Assembly: GCA_020746105.1 (NCBI GenBank)
Contig: CM036621.1
Location: forward strand, 49,882,264-49,946,263
Reading direction: 5' to 3'
From: Trogon surrucura
Lineage: Eukaryota; Chordata; Aves; Trogoniformes; Trogonidae
DNA: 64,000 nucleotides
This document shows, in pieces, positions 14,301 to 25,380 of this stretch. Below the pieces are notes generated by a model, which did no database searches, was not told where the DNA came from, and saw only the letters and a program-made list of their open reading frames with translations. Position 1 is the stretch's first letter, and each line of letters opens with the position of its first letter. The translations under genes were made by a program, and so were the position numbers.

Positions 14301-17300
14301 TTGAAACCATCAGAATTCGGTCCTGTGATAGAAAAGAAATTTCAGGTCTTAATGCTGCACTTGCTGGGATGTTGTGTGCTTAAATTGGAGCCCTTTTGGC
14401 TGCAACGGTGCTCTTTTCAGTTTAATATTTATATAAGCTCATATAGCCATTTGACCATAAAAGTCGTTCCACAGATTTCACTCCCACAGTCTTCATTCCT
14501 TGTGTCTGGCCATGGACAGCTGGGCTGGGAGAAGCTGCCTGGTATTTTAAAACCACTGCCACAAAAGCCTGCAGTGACATCCAGGATGCTGCTCCACATC
14601 AACCAAAACTGGTTCTTGTGATGGCACACAAGGCCTGGTCAGGGACCTGATCCAGCTGAAAATGGTTGGTTTTCCTCAGGAAGGTTAGTTTTCAAGCAAC
14701 GTGGTTTCCCACTCGGTTCCATGAGCTCTGGTGCCAGCATGAAAGATGGAAGGGCTGGGGAATGAGAGCATGGCAACCACGGTTTGTGTCAGCTAAAACC
14801 TGACTGAAGCTTGGCTTAGCTATGCAACCACATCCTAATTTAAACTAAACTTGGGTGTTACAGACCTGTTAGTCTACACTTACTGCACACACCACCTCCA
14901 GAAGATATGAAGTAAGTATTCTGCTGCATTTAGTGAGACTTTAAATTGACTTTAGAGGTAACTGACTTAAACTGAGATTCTTCAATGTGGAAACTAAAAA
15001 TTTCTAAGGATGCCTAAATAAGCCGATCATTTCTCACTGAATTTCTGGCGTATTAACCACCTCCATGTATGCTTGAAGAATCCTGCTTGTAGCATGCAGA
15101 AAAGGACTCAGCACAAAGCTTCTAAATATTCCCTTATTATTAGTTGCGAAATATTTGGTTTGATTTAACTGTTACAAATGGTCATAACCCTGCTGAGGTC
15201 ACCATGACAACATAGTGTCACCATCTAAGATTAACACTTTCTCAGTGCCAAAAGCTAAATCCTTGGCAGCTTGTGAAAAACATATTTGACACCCAACATC
15301 GGGGATGTCCATGTGTAATGTAAGAGGCCCTGCTTAGGCTTTTGTTGCTTGACTCAAGAAAGGAGTTGGGTAATTCCCCTTCCTTTGCAGGTGAACGTCA
15401 CCCTCATTTGTTCCATCCAGACACAGCTTCATGTCTCTCTTATGCCTCCAGAAAGCCTCAATCTACTACGAAAGCTCTGGCTCCCTTGAAATACACCTTT
15501 GTAACCCCCAACTGAAACATTTTCCATTACAGTGTTGTTAGGGCAGCATTGGCCACAGGTGTCATTTAAGAGGCATCTTCCTTTCTCCTCAAGATCGGGG
15601 TTATCAGCCCCGAAGCAGCAGATGTACTGACGGTGCCTTGAGCCGACCTGGCTCTCCTGAATCCTCAGCATCGCCCTCATGCAGCGTTGGAGTGATACTT
15701 GCTTTGCACCAGCGCAGCATGAAGAGAAGGGGAGGCCTGTTCATTTTCAGGAATTAAATGTAATTTCCAGCTAATTTTGGGGGGTTTTTTGTTTGCTTGT
15801 TAGTTTGTCAACCTGTTTGCTATGAGGTGACAACAGAGCAGATTCCTTGCCCAGTTCTGCTACTGCTCAGCTGGCATTCTCACCCTTCCTATGCGTGCCT
15901 TTTTTTAGAAGAGGGAAGATTTGTTGGTGCTCCCTTGTTTACACGTTTGCTAGCTTATAATTAAGCCAAAATGGGCTTGAAAAGCCTTGTTAATTAAGAG
16001 CCAAATTCTACTAGCAAAAAAACTCAAAGATGAAGTTTTCTTTTCACTAAGACCCCTTTGTATTATTCCATCAGGAAAGTATGTTTAAACATGCATTAAA
16101 GTCTCACTACACTTCTGGAGTGGTGTAAACACCCTCTTTAAGGACCGTTTTTGCTGTCAGAGTGCTCTTAGACTGCACAAGAGTCAGGGCTCATTGTTTT
16201 CAGCTTTTGGCATTCCTTACCTTGAATTTTCAAAAACTGTCAAGAGAGAAGTTCTCGCTTCTCCCCCTTCTTAATTTTGTCTTATAAAACAGTTCGCAGT
16301 TTGCTGTTCCAGCTTTAAAAATTAACTAGACTTCTCTCACCATTGCTGAGCGCTTTTAATAGTATAGCAAGAGGATATTTAACAGTATAGAAATGCTCCA
16401 CGTCTGAGTCTTGAGATGTGCAAGAACTAGGTACCCAGGTTCAAAGCATGTGAGAAGCTGGGTCATTTTCTATTTGTCTTTAGCTGCCAATTAGCAATGT
16501 CATTAATCCACTGCCTAGGAGAAGTTCATGATTAAAATAGATGGTGTCACTGACCATTGACAAGATGATACACAGAAGGTTGTGCTGTAGCTGCCTGTCA
16601 CTGTGCTGCTGTAGTTAGAGCTTGGTCTCATTTTTCAAAGGGAAGTAACGATTTCTTAATTTCTTTGCATTCTGGGGTGAAGACAAACACACTATCCAGG
16701 CTTTGAATATTGCATTATATTGCATTCTGGATAGGGAATCTGCTGCCGACCCCAGGAGAGCTAATGCCCCACCTGCCCCCCATTATCAGACGAGTTTGGT
16801 TAAAGGACACGTTGTATCCACATTAGCTACAGATGCCCTTCACTGTGTTCGCCCACAGAGCCACCTCAAGGCTTTTCGGGGGTGGCAGATTTGAATTTTG
16901 CCATCTTCAAGGATGAGCATCTGAAGCTTCGTTTCCTGCTTTGGGAAGGAGGGAAGAGGGAGAGGGAGGACTTGCTTTCTCTGCCTTCAGCAGGAAGAGG
17001 CTGATAGTGCGTGGCTGCTGCCAGGAAAGGCTAACCTCTGGCTGGAGACCACAAACCCTTGGTGACAGTGGCCAGCCTGGTTTTCCAAGGCCACGGATAA
17101 AATAAGCAACGGCCTAGGACAGCAGACAGTGGAGGAGACAGAGGGGCACAGTCCTGCTGCTTGCTCCCTGTTGTGTTGGACAGAAGGATTTTCTGTTCTG
17201 TAGTGGGAATTGCACTTGAGCTTACTTGCTTGAAAGGAAAAGATGGTCAGTGCTTTAATTTATGTCTCACCTGGGGATCAAATCACTCAACAAGACAGGA

Positions 17301-17597
17301 GAATTTTTGTGGTGGTTTTTTTTCCTTCCATATCTCACTTTTGAGGGAAATAAATTTCCATGACAGAGGGTTAAATACTATGAACATTTTTCTTAGGTGG
17401 ATTTTCCAACTTCTGGTTTGCAGCTACACTAATTTGTGGGCGAAATAAATATTTCGGTACTGAAAACTTGCCAAAATGTTGTTTAACAGTGAATTGCAGT
17501 TTAATTAGCACTTATGAGACATTAACAGTAATTGTATTAAATTTGGCCACTTAGGGTAAAATGTGATTCAGGATCAGCTGGTTGGTAGTCTGGGACT

Positions 17598-17615
17598 AAA
17601 AAAAAAAAAAAAAAA
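17598..17615. repeat. Poly-A run
   Basis: About 18 consecutive A after GGGACT. No recognisable SINE or retrocopy precedes it, so it is treated as a simple repeat. Confidence 0.9.
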
Positions 17616-17706
17616 GAAACATTGCTGCGTGGTCTAGTGAATGTGTGCCATTACCTTTGTGTTCATGGGTAGAAGTTCTTGTGGCTCCTTGCCTTGTTTT
17701 GGTATT

Positions 17707-17719
17707 CCCCCCCCCCCCC
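17707..17719. repeat. Poly-C run
   Basis: Thirteen consecutive C, flanked by TGGTATT and ATGAGCTG. A likely sequencing or length-variation hotspot. Confidence 0.95.
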
Positions 17720-18670
17720 ATGAGCTGTTGTGCTGGACTGAGGAAAAGTAGAAGGAACGTGTATTAACTGGTGGAAAATGGTTTGACTTCAAGTTCATGC
17801 TGTTGCAACGAACTGGATTACAGTTTATCCCTGCTATCTCTTTTGCTGTGATTTTTAGGAAAAGTGCCAAAAACTTAAAAAAATTTTTCCATTTACTTAT
17901 TTATGCTTTGCTTTGCCAAGGAATGAGAAAGCCTGCCACTTTTAGCAAGCTTGTGAGCAAGAAAGGCAAGGGAATCTGGGGTGAAATTTGACGTGGAGGC
18001 TCGAGTACAATGCCATAAACATCCTTTGAATATTTCTTTTTTCGTTGCACCAGAGTTCATTATGGTCTCAGAGTTTGTGGCTGTAGGTGAAAACGAAGAC
18101 AGTGCCAGAAAATTGTTGTAGTTTCAAAGGCTGGCTGAGAACAGAGAAAACAAACTTTATGCAACTTAAGCGCCTGTTTGCATGCAGGTTACCACACAAG
18201 CCTAATATGTACACCAGCATGATGTAAGGCAGCAGAGGTAACCTGATTAACAAAGTCCTCTCAACAAATTGAGGAGATCCCTGCTGTACCAGCGCACCCC
18301 TCCTTGGGGACCTGCGACTAGTCCCAGCTGAAGGAAACCTTCCCCACAGCAACAAGAGCTAGCAGAAGGTTTCTGAAAATGGCAACGACGGTTCTCGGTG
18401 TGTGTGTACGAAGGCAAGGGAAGTAAACAGCCTGTGCAACTTTGCAGGATAGCTGGCATATTATGAAAGACGCAATGTGAATTGCTCGGCCTGTGTGAGC
18501 TGTGTTTGCAGGAGTTGTGGAATACTGTGTGTTTGGGGAGGTTGCATTTCAGGAAACAGCTCGCTCCGTTTATGTGTTGAATGAAAGCCATCATTCAGCA
18601 GAAAGAAATGCTAAGGCAAGATAAGTAAGTGATCTGCCAGTTTGTGAGCTGTTGCAGCCTTGCCTTCATG

Positions 18671-18730
18671 AGTGCTCAGCAGGTAGAGCTCCACGGACTT
18701 GAATGGGAACCCGTGGTGCTCAGCACTTAG
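18671..18730. repeat. Palindromic repeat relic (GTGCTCAGCAC type)
   Basis: AGTGCTCAGCAGGTAGAGCT then CCACGGACTTGAATGGGAAC and CCGTGGTGCTCAGCACTTAG resembles the repeat reading about GAGCTCCCATTGACTTCAAT...GGTGCTCAGCACCTC. GTGCTCAGCA occurs near both ends. Confidence 0.45.
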
Positions 18731-18900
18731 TAGTCAAGTGGTTATTATTCCATGTCAGAGAAAGAGAGACAAAAATTTATGTACATAAAAAGACATGTAA
18801 GGTACAAGGCTTTCTATCTCTCATGTGAGTATGTATAAATATACACAACTGGTATGAATTTTTTGGTTATTTTGTGCATTACTGTCCGTGGAGAGCGTGC

Positions 18901-18985
18901 AGGCTTGTGACCCAGGGTTTTAGGTGAGGAGCGTGGGGCACTATTTCTGGCTCTACTCTAACTACTTGTGTGGCCAAGTGTATTA
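18901..18985 (+). mobile_element. MIR-like SINE fragment
   Basis: TTTCTGGCTCTACTCTAACT then ACTTGTGTGGCCAAGTG resembles the MIR stretch CCCGGCTCTGCCACTTACTAGCTGTGTGACCTTGG. The upstream GTGACCCAGGGTTTTAGG fits the preceding tRNA-derived part loosely. Confidence 0.55.
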
Positions 18986-20330
18986 AGTCCTGCTCCTGAA
19001 GACAGTAAACCGTTTATTCGGGCTTCATTCTCAGACTTGCTGAATACCCCAAAAGGCTGCTAGTCTTAGAGGGAACTGCCATTCCTTAGCCCTGAAACTG
19101 GGCTGTCCATAAATCACCAACACATGCTTTCCCCGAGGAGGTGGGATTAGAACCTCAGCTTTCTCTGTGCCAGCCTGCAGATCTGGCAAAACTACTTTTC
19201 CAGCCTCTCCACCAAGGCCACATCCTCCTGACCACGAGGCTGGTGGTAGATGTACTGCCCACCGGACCTTGGGCACCGCAAAAGCACCAGATGGCTTTCC
19301 ATCAGTTCTCTTGCTGTCATGGTGGGGCAGGCCCCCTTGTGCTCACCATGCCAACAGCCTCCCGTTGAGCTGTTTCTGCTTTTCTTCCTCCCCTTGTTGA
19401 GGTGTTCCTTGGGGGACTGCGCTCTTCCGCCATGCTGTGTGTAAGTGGGGACAGACATCCCAGGCCAGCACAGCCGTGAGCTGCCCCCAGTGCCCGCGGC
19501 CAGGTCACAATCAAGCTCTCAGTCTGTGCCGTTGTTTCTTTTTTTAAACAATAAATGCATCTCTGTGGCAACAAAAATATCACTTCCCTTCTATAAATGA
19601 AGCGTCAAATATTTCGTAGTTACAGACTGTTTTGATGACAGTGCCTGTGCTGATATTAGTTCTGCCGTGATCTGATCTGGCTGTGTCCTTGCTCTGGATG
19701 TGCTTTGCTGTAATAGTACTTTCATTCCTTAGCTCCCATTAGTGCCTTGATGAATAGTGGAAGATGTGTTTCAACAATTTTATGACTAAAAAGCAACATC
19801 GTACCGTTGTTTGGTCTCTGGTGCCTTTACCCTGTTCATTATGCTCTGCCTAGGAGTAACAGCAGTGATTTAGAGTTGCAACATCAACATCAGTCTCTGA
19901 GCCTTGTGTTTTCTTTAACCGTAAATTCTGGGGACGGAGGAGAAAGGAGCATGAAGGACAAACTCTTAAGTAGGAGGGTTTGTTCTTCTGACATTTCCAG
20001 GCTCGCTATTTGAAACTGTGATGCCTCACAGCAATCAGAAACATTTACTCCTAACTCTGTCATTGGGTTCCTGGACAGCAGCCCCTTGGGCAGCTGCTCT
20101 AGAGCACAGTTGGGCAGGGTTTGGAGGCATTGGCTGGGCCCAGGGCATGCATTTATACTCCAGGTCCACTGCTGTCACCGGCATTCGTGCTAATGGCCTT
20201 AGTACAGAGGTCAAAGACTGCTTAGATATGAAGGCTGAATCACCTCCTTATTAAACCCCTCAGCAGGATCAAGGCTTAGGGAAGCAGGCACGTGGGCTTG
20301 CCTTCTGGCTGAGAGCGTGGATGGAGAGTG

Positions 20331-20400
20331 TGACTCTGGGACAAGCCTTTTGACAGTTCCAGCCAACCGTTGAGGCTTTGAAATGGGGATATCTGGTGAT
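20331..20400 (+). mobile_element. MIR-like SINE fragment
   Basis: GACTCTGGGACAAGCCTTTT, GACAGTTCC and GCTTTGAAATGGGGATA resemble the MIR core GGGCAAGTCACTTAACCTC...TGTAAAATGGGGATA. Diverged; a second, better copy lies about 600 nt downstream. Confidence 0.5.
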
Positions 20401-20999
20401 GAAAATGCGTCTGTACTAACACCTCTATGTGAAAAAGCTCAATTCATTAGTTTTCTTTAAAGATTTGCTGATCCCACAGGTCCTTGATAGAGGAGGGTTG
20501 TCCTGTGACCTGAGGGTCGCAAAAATCAGTGGTGAGCCCGTCCATCTAACCAGCCAAACGTGAAAGATCTTCAACTATACTTATTTCACCTGCAAACATA
20601 AATAAGCCAGCAGCCTAGGCCTCACTTCAGACCTGTTTGCCTTTACAGTCACATTTATATGCATCAGAAGATGGTAGCAAAAAAGCACTGGAGCTCATCC
20701 AGAGATTGTTCTCCCCTCCACCAGGAGAGCTGCCTGTGCAGGCAGGATGATTTGGACATTACCAACATGCCTGGCTTCACTAGGTCCCTGTGTTTTGAAC
20801 AGTCCTGCCTGTGAAGGGAGCTTGTTTCGGAGAGCTGTGGTGGTGCAGTGTCCTGTGTTTGGAAAACCTGTGTTTTGGAGCAGTAGGCAGCAGAGACCTT
20901 GGAGGAAGCAGCTGTGGCTGTGTACTTTCTCTTGTGACTTGGGCTCCATGGAAGGAGGGGAGTCTCTGTGTTTCACAGTAAGAAGCAGGAAGTCAGTTC

Positions 21000-21095
21000 T
21001 TAAGCCTGCTGCATCTCTGCAACTTTTGGTAGGTCTCTGAATCACATTGTGTCTTAGTTTCTAAGCTGTAAAATAGGGATAGAAATTAGGAATTA
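21000..21095 (+). mobile_element. MIR-like SINE fragment
   Basis: GGTCTCTGAATCACATTGTG, then TCTTAGTTTCTAAGCTGTAA and AATAGGGATAGAAATTAGG follow the MIR central block (AACCTCTCTGTGCCTCAGTTTCC...TGTAAAATGGGGATAATAAT) in order. It lies about 200 nt upstream of the ZF1 exon acceptor. Confidence 0.75.
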
Positions 21096-21299
21096 AAAAA
21101 AAAAACCACAAACAAGGCCTTGAGGAAACATGCAGTTGTAACTTGTGGTGCCATCACCACCACGAGGCTCTCATGTTGGTTTGACCTTCAAGGCTGTGCT
21201 TTGATATTGATAACATTCAAAATTTATCATTATATTAATGATTGGGAACTTAGAAAATATAAGCTTTTAATTTTTTTTTTTTTTTAATTTTTATTTCAG

Positions 21300-21566
21300 C
21301 AAATTCAGTAAAGCTAGAAATGCAAAGTGATGAGGAATGTGACAGGAAGCCCTTGAGTCAGGAAGATGAGATCAGGGCTCATGATGAAGGAAGCAGCCTG
21401 GAAGAGCCCCTCACTGAGAATAACGAGCTGGCGGATAACAGAAAGATCCAGGAGCTATCGAGCGAGGGAGGAATCCGGCTTCCGAATGGTAAACTGAAAT
21501 GTGACGTCTGTGGCATGGTTTGCATTGGGCCCAATGTGCTAATGGTACATAAAAGGAGCCACACTG
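21300..21566 (+). CDS. IKZF2: IKZF2 (Helios) coding exon: acidic linker plus zinc finger 1
   Basis: This 267-nt internal exon encodes Helios residues about 47-136, numbering from the remembered human protein. Helios is a nuclear transcription factor that binds GGGAA-type sites and acts in T-cell, Treg and haematopoietic programmes. The first two bases (CA) complete a split codon from the previous exon, probably Thr. An acidic linker ([15 protein letters not shown]) follows, then the Ikaros-family signature [15 protein letters not shown]. Zinc finger 1 is C-x2-C-x12-H-x3-H, from Cys114 to His134. The acceptor is a T-rich tract ending in TTTCAG and the donor is CTG|GTAAGC. The last base starts a Gly codon completed by the next exon, so both flanking introns are phase 1. 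ZF1 modulates DNA-site choice in this family. Linker residues such as [11 protein letters not shown] and [15 protein letters not shown] favour Helios over Ikaros or Aiolos. The frame reads on to a stop at 21608-21610 if unspliced. Confidence 0.96.
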
Positions 21567-22562
21567 GTAAGCAGCTGAAAGAAAATCTGATGACTGCCTG
21601 TGGCATCTGATGTTGATATTGCCTGACAACTCTTCTCTCTTCCTTTTTCGTTCATGGGGTAGCAGGAAGCTGGGGAGGGGAAAGAGGGACTTCACTGCTT
21701 TGGTTCTTTTCCTGCTCCCCAAATTCTGGTGATGCTGTGTTTGTAGCAGGCGTGGTGATTCCTTGACATTGATTTCCAGCCTTTGGTTCTTAAAAACAGC
21801 ACAAGTCTGGAAAATGCTTTTATTTTACTGTTCTTGACCCGCCAGCAAGATGGTGAGAGTCATCCTCTGGCTTGGGGGTGTGCGTGTTCATGTGTGTGTG
21901 CATGTGCAGGGTGTTTTGAACCTTTAAGATGAGCCTTAGGTGGTCTTCCCTTGGAGGTGCTCACAGGTGGGCAATGCCAGCAGCTTCCTGGGGATCTCTC
22001 ACCTCTTTTGCAAGTGGCTGGGCCCCAGCAAACCTGGGATTAACAATCCCTGCAGGGGACACTCGTTATCTCCTGATCCTGATGCCAGGGTGGGCTTGCT
22101 GCTCATCGTGTGACAACTCCATCAGGGAAGCTGCACCTGGACCGTTCTTGTGAGCTAGTGCTTGGCTCCCCTCACCATCCATATACCATTTCTTGTGGTA
22201 CCTTTTGATGCTTGCATACTCCTATAGTTTATTTTTTGTTACTGTTAGTACAACTACTGTTTGGACACCAAACCAACCTGCTAGGCTTATGGATTTGAGA
22301 GTTCAAGAGGCAGACAAAACCTTTGTGATATGCTGGTTGAGTGGATCTTTGAGGTCTGAAATATGAGACCTTGAGTTCAAAACAGAGAATTTTAGGGGAG
22401 TTTGGGCTAACAGGAAAAACTAGGGTCCCCAGGAGGCTGCTACTTACTTGTCTCTGCTGCTCCCCAGGTGGGAGCAATAGTTTCCTCCAACAGGATAAAA
22501 GTACAGATGGTGCCAAAAGACAATGCTCTCTGGTCTTGCAGAGGTCCACCTGGCAGAGCCTT

Positions 22563-22700
22563 TGATTCAGAAAAGCACTTAAGCTTGTGCTTAACTTTTA
22601 TGAGATTTAAGCACCTCTAAGTCACCTGAAGTGCTACAATATATGCTTAAGGTACACACTTAAATCTTATTAAGATTAAGCACAAGTTGTGTTGGAGCCT
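22563..22700. repeat. Degenerate palindromic interspersed repeat (GCACTTAAG type)
   Basis: GATTCAGAAAAGCACTTAAG then CTTGTGCTTAAC matches one arm of a palindromic repeat common in reptile and bird DNA (consensus from memory: GATTCAGCAAAGCACTTAAG...). AAGCAC (22573-22578) and GTGCTT (22587-22592) form a small inverted repeat around TTAAGCTT. Further on, CTTAAATCTTATTAAGATTAAG-like text at 22669-22690 forms a second hairpin (AATCTTA-T-TAAGATT). This looks like a decayed non-autonomous DNA transposon; the family name is not assigned. Confidence 0.6.
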
Positions 22701-25269
22701 CAGTGGATGTTTGTTCTTCATACTTTTTGGACAAAATGAAAAATTCTTTGTTTTTTATCTTTCTCTACTAATGTTAATGGGCTGAAAGACTCACACTGAG
22801 ATATCTGTGAAGATATAGAAGTGAAATTTTAAGATACTTTGTGTAAATCCAGTAGTTTGCAGTCAAGTAGCATGCTCTTGATGAGAAAGAAATCAATAGA
22901 ATTTCTGTACAGAGGAATAATAAATATATATTACGTACTTAATGCCCTGTATATAAGCTGTATTGATAACAACATAAATGTATAATGCAAAGTATTGCAG
23001 TATCGTTTATGATGTGGTCCTGATTTTAGACAGCAATTACGACAGGGGAAAAGCATTAGCTGGAGAACCAAAACCTTGATTAACAATTTGACATGCTATT
23101 ACTAGGAAAAGGAAAGAGAATAGAGAATGTAACAGACCGAGTCTCCAGCTTTCAACCACCCTAAAAGTTTTCCTTGTCACTTGCACAAATCTGAGCATAT
23201 GTATTGTAGGTGCATCAGGGTCCACGTAATTCAACTCGAGCAGCTAAATTAGACCTGCTAAATTTAGATTTAGGTACTTAATTAAATGGTCTGCATTTTT
23301 TGAGATACCGAGTGGCTAGCGCAACTTTTAAATGCAGACAGGCACCTCTTTCATGTTAAAGAAGACATGCAAATTGAAAGCAAACAGAAGAAAAATCTCA
23401 TCTGCGTGCAGGCAGGGCGGCTGTACGCGGGTGCATGGATTGGAATTGCGTAACTGGTAGCTTTTTTCCTTCGGGCTACTGCTGCTTCCTCATAGAACTC
23501 TGACTCTTTTCCCATCTGAGTAAAGGAGCTGTGATGTATTGCTCTATACAGATGATTTCAAGCATATAGAAAAGGCATTCCTTTTAATGTGCAGCTCGGT
23601 GCTTTGCTCTAAGTAAACCAGTTGGCAAATTTTGCGGGGGATGTTTTTTTTTGTTCCCCCACTTTGTTTGTTTGTTTTTTAATACATGCTGCTGCTTCAC
23701 TGTCCACAACAGAAGGAGAAGTTTGCTTGGATTTCCACATCCGTGATTTTAAGAAGTATTTTTAACATGCTGGTATCTATCCTTTCAAAGTGCAGTATTT
23801 TAAAATACATTGCCACTTCCTCGGCAGCCGGGTGCGATGGGCTGGCCCCAGCTCTGGAATGAGCCCTGACCTGTGGGTAGTCTGGTTTTGCAGCCCAAGG
23901 GAGGATGATGGAGGGGAGGGGAGGTTGTCCCTAGTGAGTGGAAACAGATGATATTCTTTATCAGCTAATGCAACTGGCATGTAAATCCTTACCTCTGAAA
24001 GCCAATTTAAGTATCTTTTGGGAGCTGAATCCTGCCTTACTCTCCTCTTTATCTGTAAAAAACTAAAGCGTGGTCTCACCAGTTGTTTGCATTGGCAAAA
24101 ACTAATGTCCTTTTCCCTTCCCAAAAAAACTGTCAGCATTCTATGTAAATCACAGAAAATGCTGTGGTCCGTAGTAGAGGCTGTAATTTGCATGTATGCT
24201 GGGACGAGAGTGTGGCTTTCCTTATGCCAGGGACCCAGGCTTTGCAAGAAGCTGTGCCCTATGGCTTTGGCTGCGTTACGCACATAAAGGGGCACTGTCT
24301 TCTCCAGCCGTTTTTCATCTGTTCCTGAGCAGTGGTTGTCTTCCCTGCCACATTACAGTAGTTCAGTCAAACAGATGTAGGGAGGGGAAAAATTATCTGT
24401 GCTGTAGATGAGCTCAGTGTCCCATCTCTCATCCTTATTTGCTGGAGCGTCCATTTCCTGGGATTCCTGCAGTCACTCCTTCCTGTGATAGACCAAGCTG
24501 GGAATTCCCCATTCATCCTTTGCGAGCGCTGCCTCATGCACGTGGTGCAAGCGATGCTCTGCTCCGTGGCATCTCTGTCACGGAGCCCACGGTGCTGCTT
24601 ATCTGATACAGCCAAGTACAACATTTCTCTGAAACACTGACAAATCAGGTGAAGCATTTTTGTAACCTGCATGGGCATCACGAGAAAATAAATAAAACTC
24701 TCAATGTGGGAATTAAGTGTGACGTACTCCCAGCTTTAGCAGGTTGGGTAACCTCCCTGCCCCTTCGTTCACGTGCCACATCCTCGTGTCAGAAAAATAG
24801 CATGTGTCAGGTTTGATTTATTTCCCCCCTTTGCATACTATCTTCTTCTGGTCCAAATTTCATATTCCACAGCACATGTCCTGACTTGCAGCATCTTTGT
24901 CAGAGTGTTTTGTTACCGTGGGAGATGACTGGGCACATAATACTGCCACTGGATACTCCTGGGGCTTGTGCTTGGGAAGTTGAGGAAAGGGAAGAGGAAG
25001 AGAAGGTCAGTAATCCAGTTTCTCTGAGGTGATGAAAAGGAACTCCAGAGATTTCTCACCTCTTTAGGCTTTCTGCTAGTGGGCCTGAATTGAAATTTCC
25101 TTGCTCCTCATTTTTGGTGAGGCAGAAACCAATTGCTGGTACAGCTCTGCTGCTGCCTCTGGGTCTGTGAGGTCTGCACATTGTTGTCCGTTACACTATG
25201 AATTGTGATTTTTCTCCACCGTAACATCCAGTCCCTTTATCTAGTCCACTGCTGGATTTTGAAACACTT

Positions 25270-25380
25270 CATTTTTAAAGATGAGTTGGAATTGTCCTCA
25301 TTGTTTTAAGAACACCCAGAGGTTAAATGCTTTCTCTGTGTGGACGCAGCAGGACAGTGGCAGAGCAAAGCCAGATCCCC
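25270..25380 (-). mobile_element. MIR-like SINE fragment
   Basis: CATTTTTAAAGATGAGTTGG, then ACCCAGAGGTTAAATGC, CTCTGTGTGGACGCAGCAGG and AGTGGCAGAGCAAAGCCAG follow the reverse-complement MIR order (CATTTTACAGATGAGG, AGAGAGGTTAAGTGAC, TCACACAGC, AGTGGCAGAGCC). Confidence 0.7.

Larger units (their letters stand above)
1..21299 (+). other. IKZF2: IKZF2 intron upstream of the ZF1 exon (5' end outside window)
   Basis: The phase-1 intron preceding the first visible exon fills at least 21.3 kb. I looked for the earlier Helios coding exon (the GYITCDNELSP and SSTPNGQHASPSHM segments) and did not see it, so it should lie upstream of the window. Contents I can support are decayed MIR-like pieces, palindromic repeat fragments near 7841, 14186 and 18671, homopolymer tracts and an AT-rich possible regulatory block at 11340-11560. 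Scattered short open frames show no recognisable domain. The remainder is ordinary non-coding sequence in which I see nothing specific. The 3' end is an unusually long T tract (about 21270-21297) ending in CAG. Confidence 0.85.

Noticed and set aside
14163-14621. A 152-codon + strand open frame
   Set aside because: It overlaps a degenerate palindromic repeat and shows no domain.
1-21299. Search for the preceding Helios coding exon
   Set aside because: I looked for the segments TCDNELSPE, AIDLTSSTP and GQHASPSHM in the + strand and did not find them; the exon probably lies upstream.
23777-24295. A 172-codon minus-strand open frame
   Set aside because: The translated sequence has no family signature or low-complexity domain pattern and lies wholly inside an intron on the opposite strand; chance is the simplest explanation.
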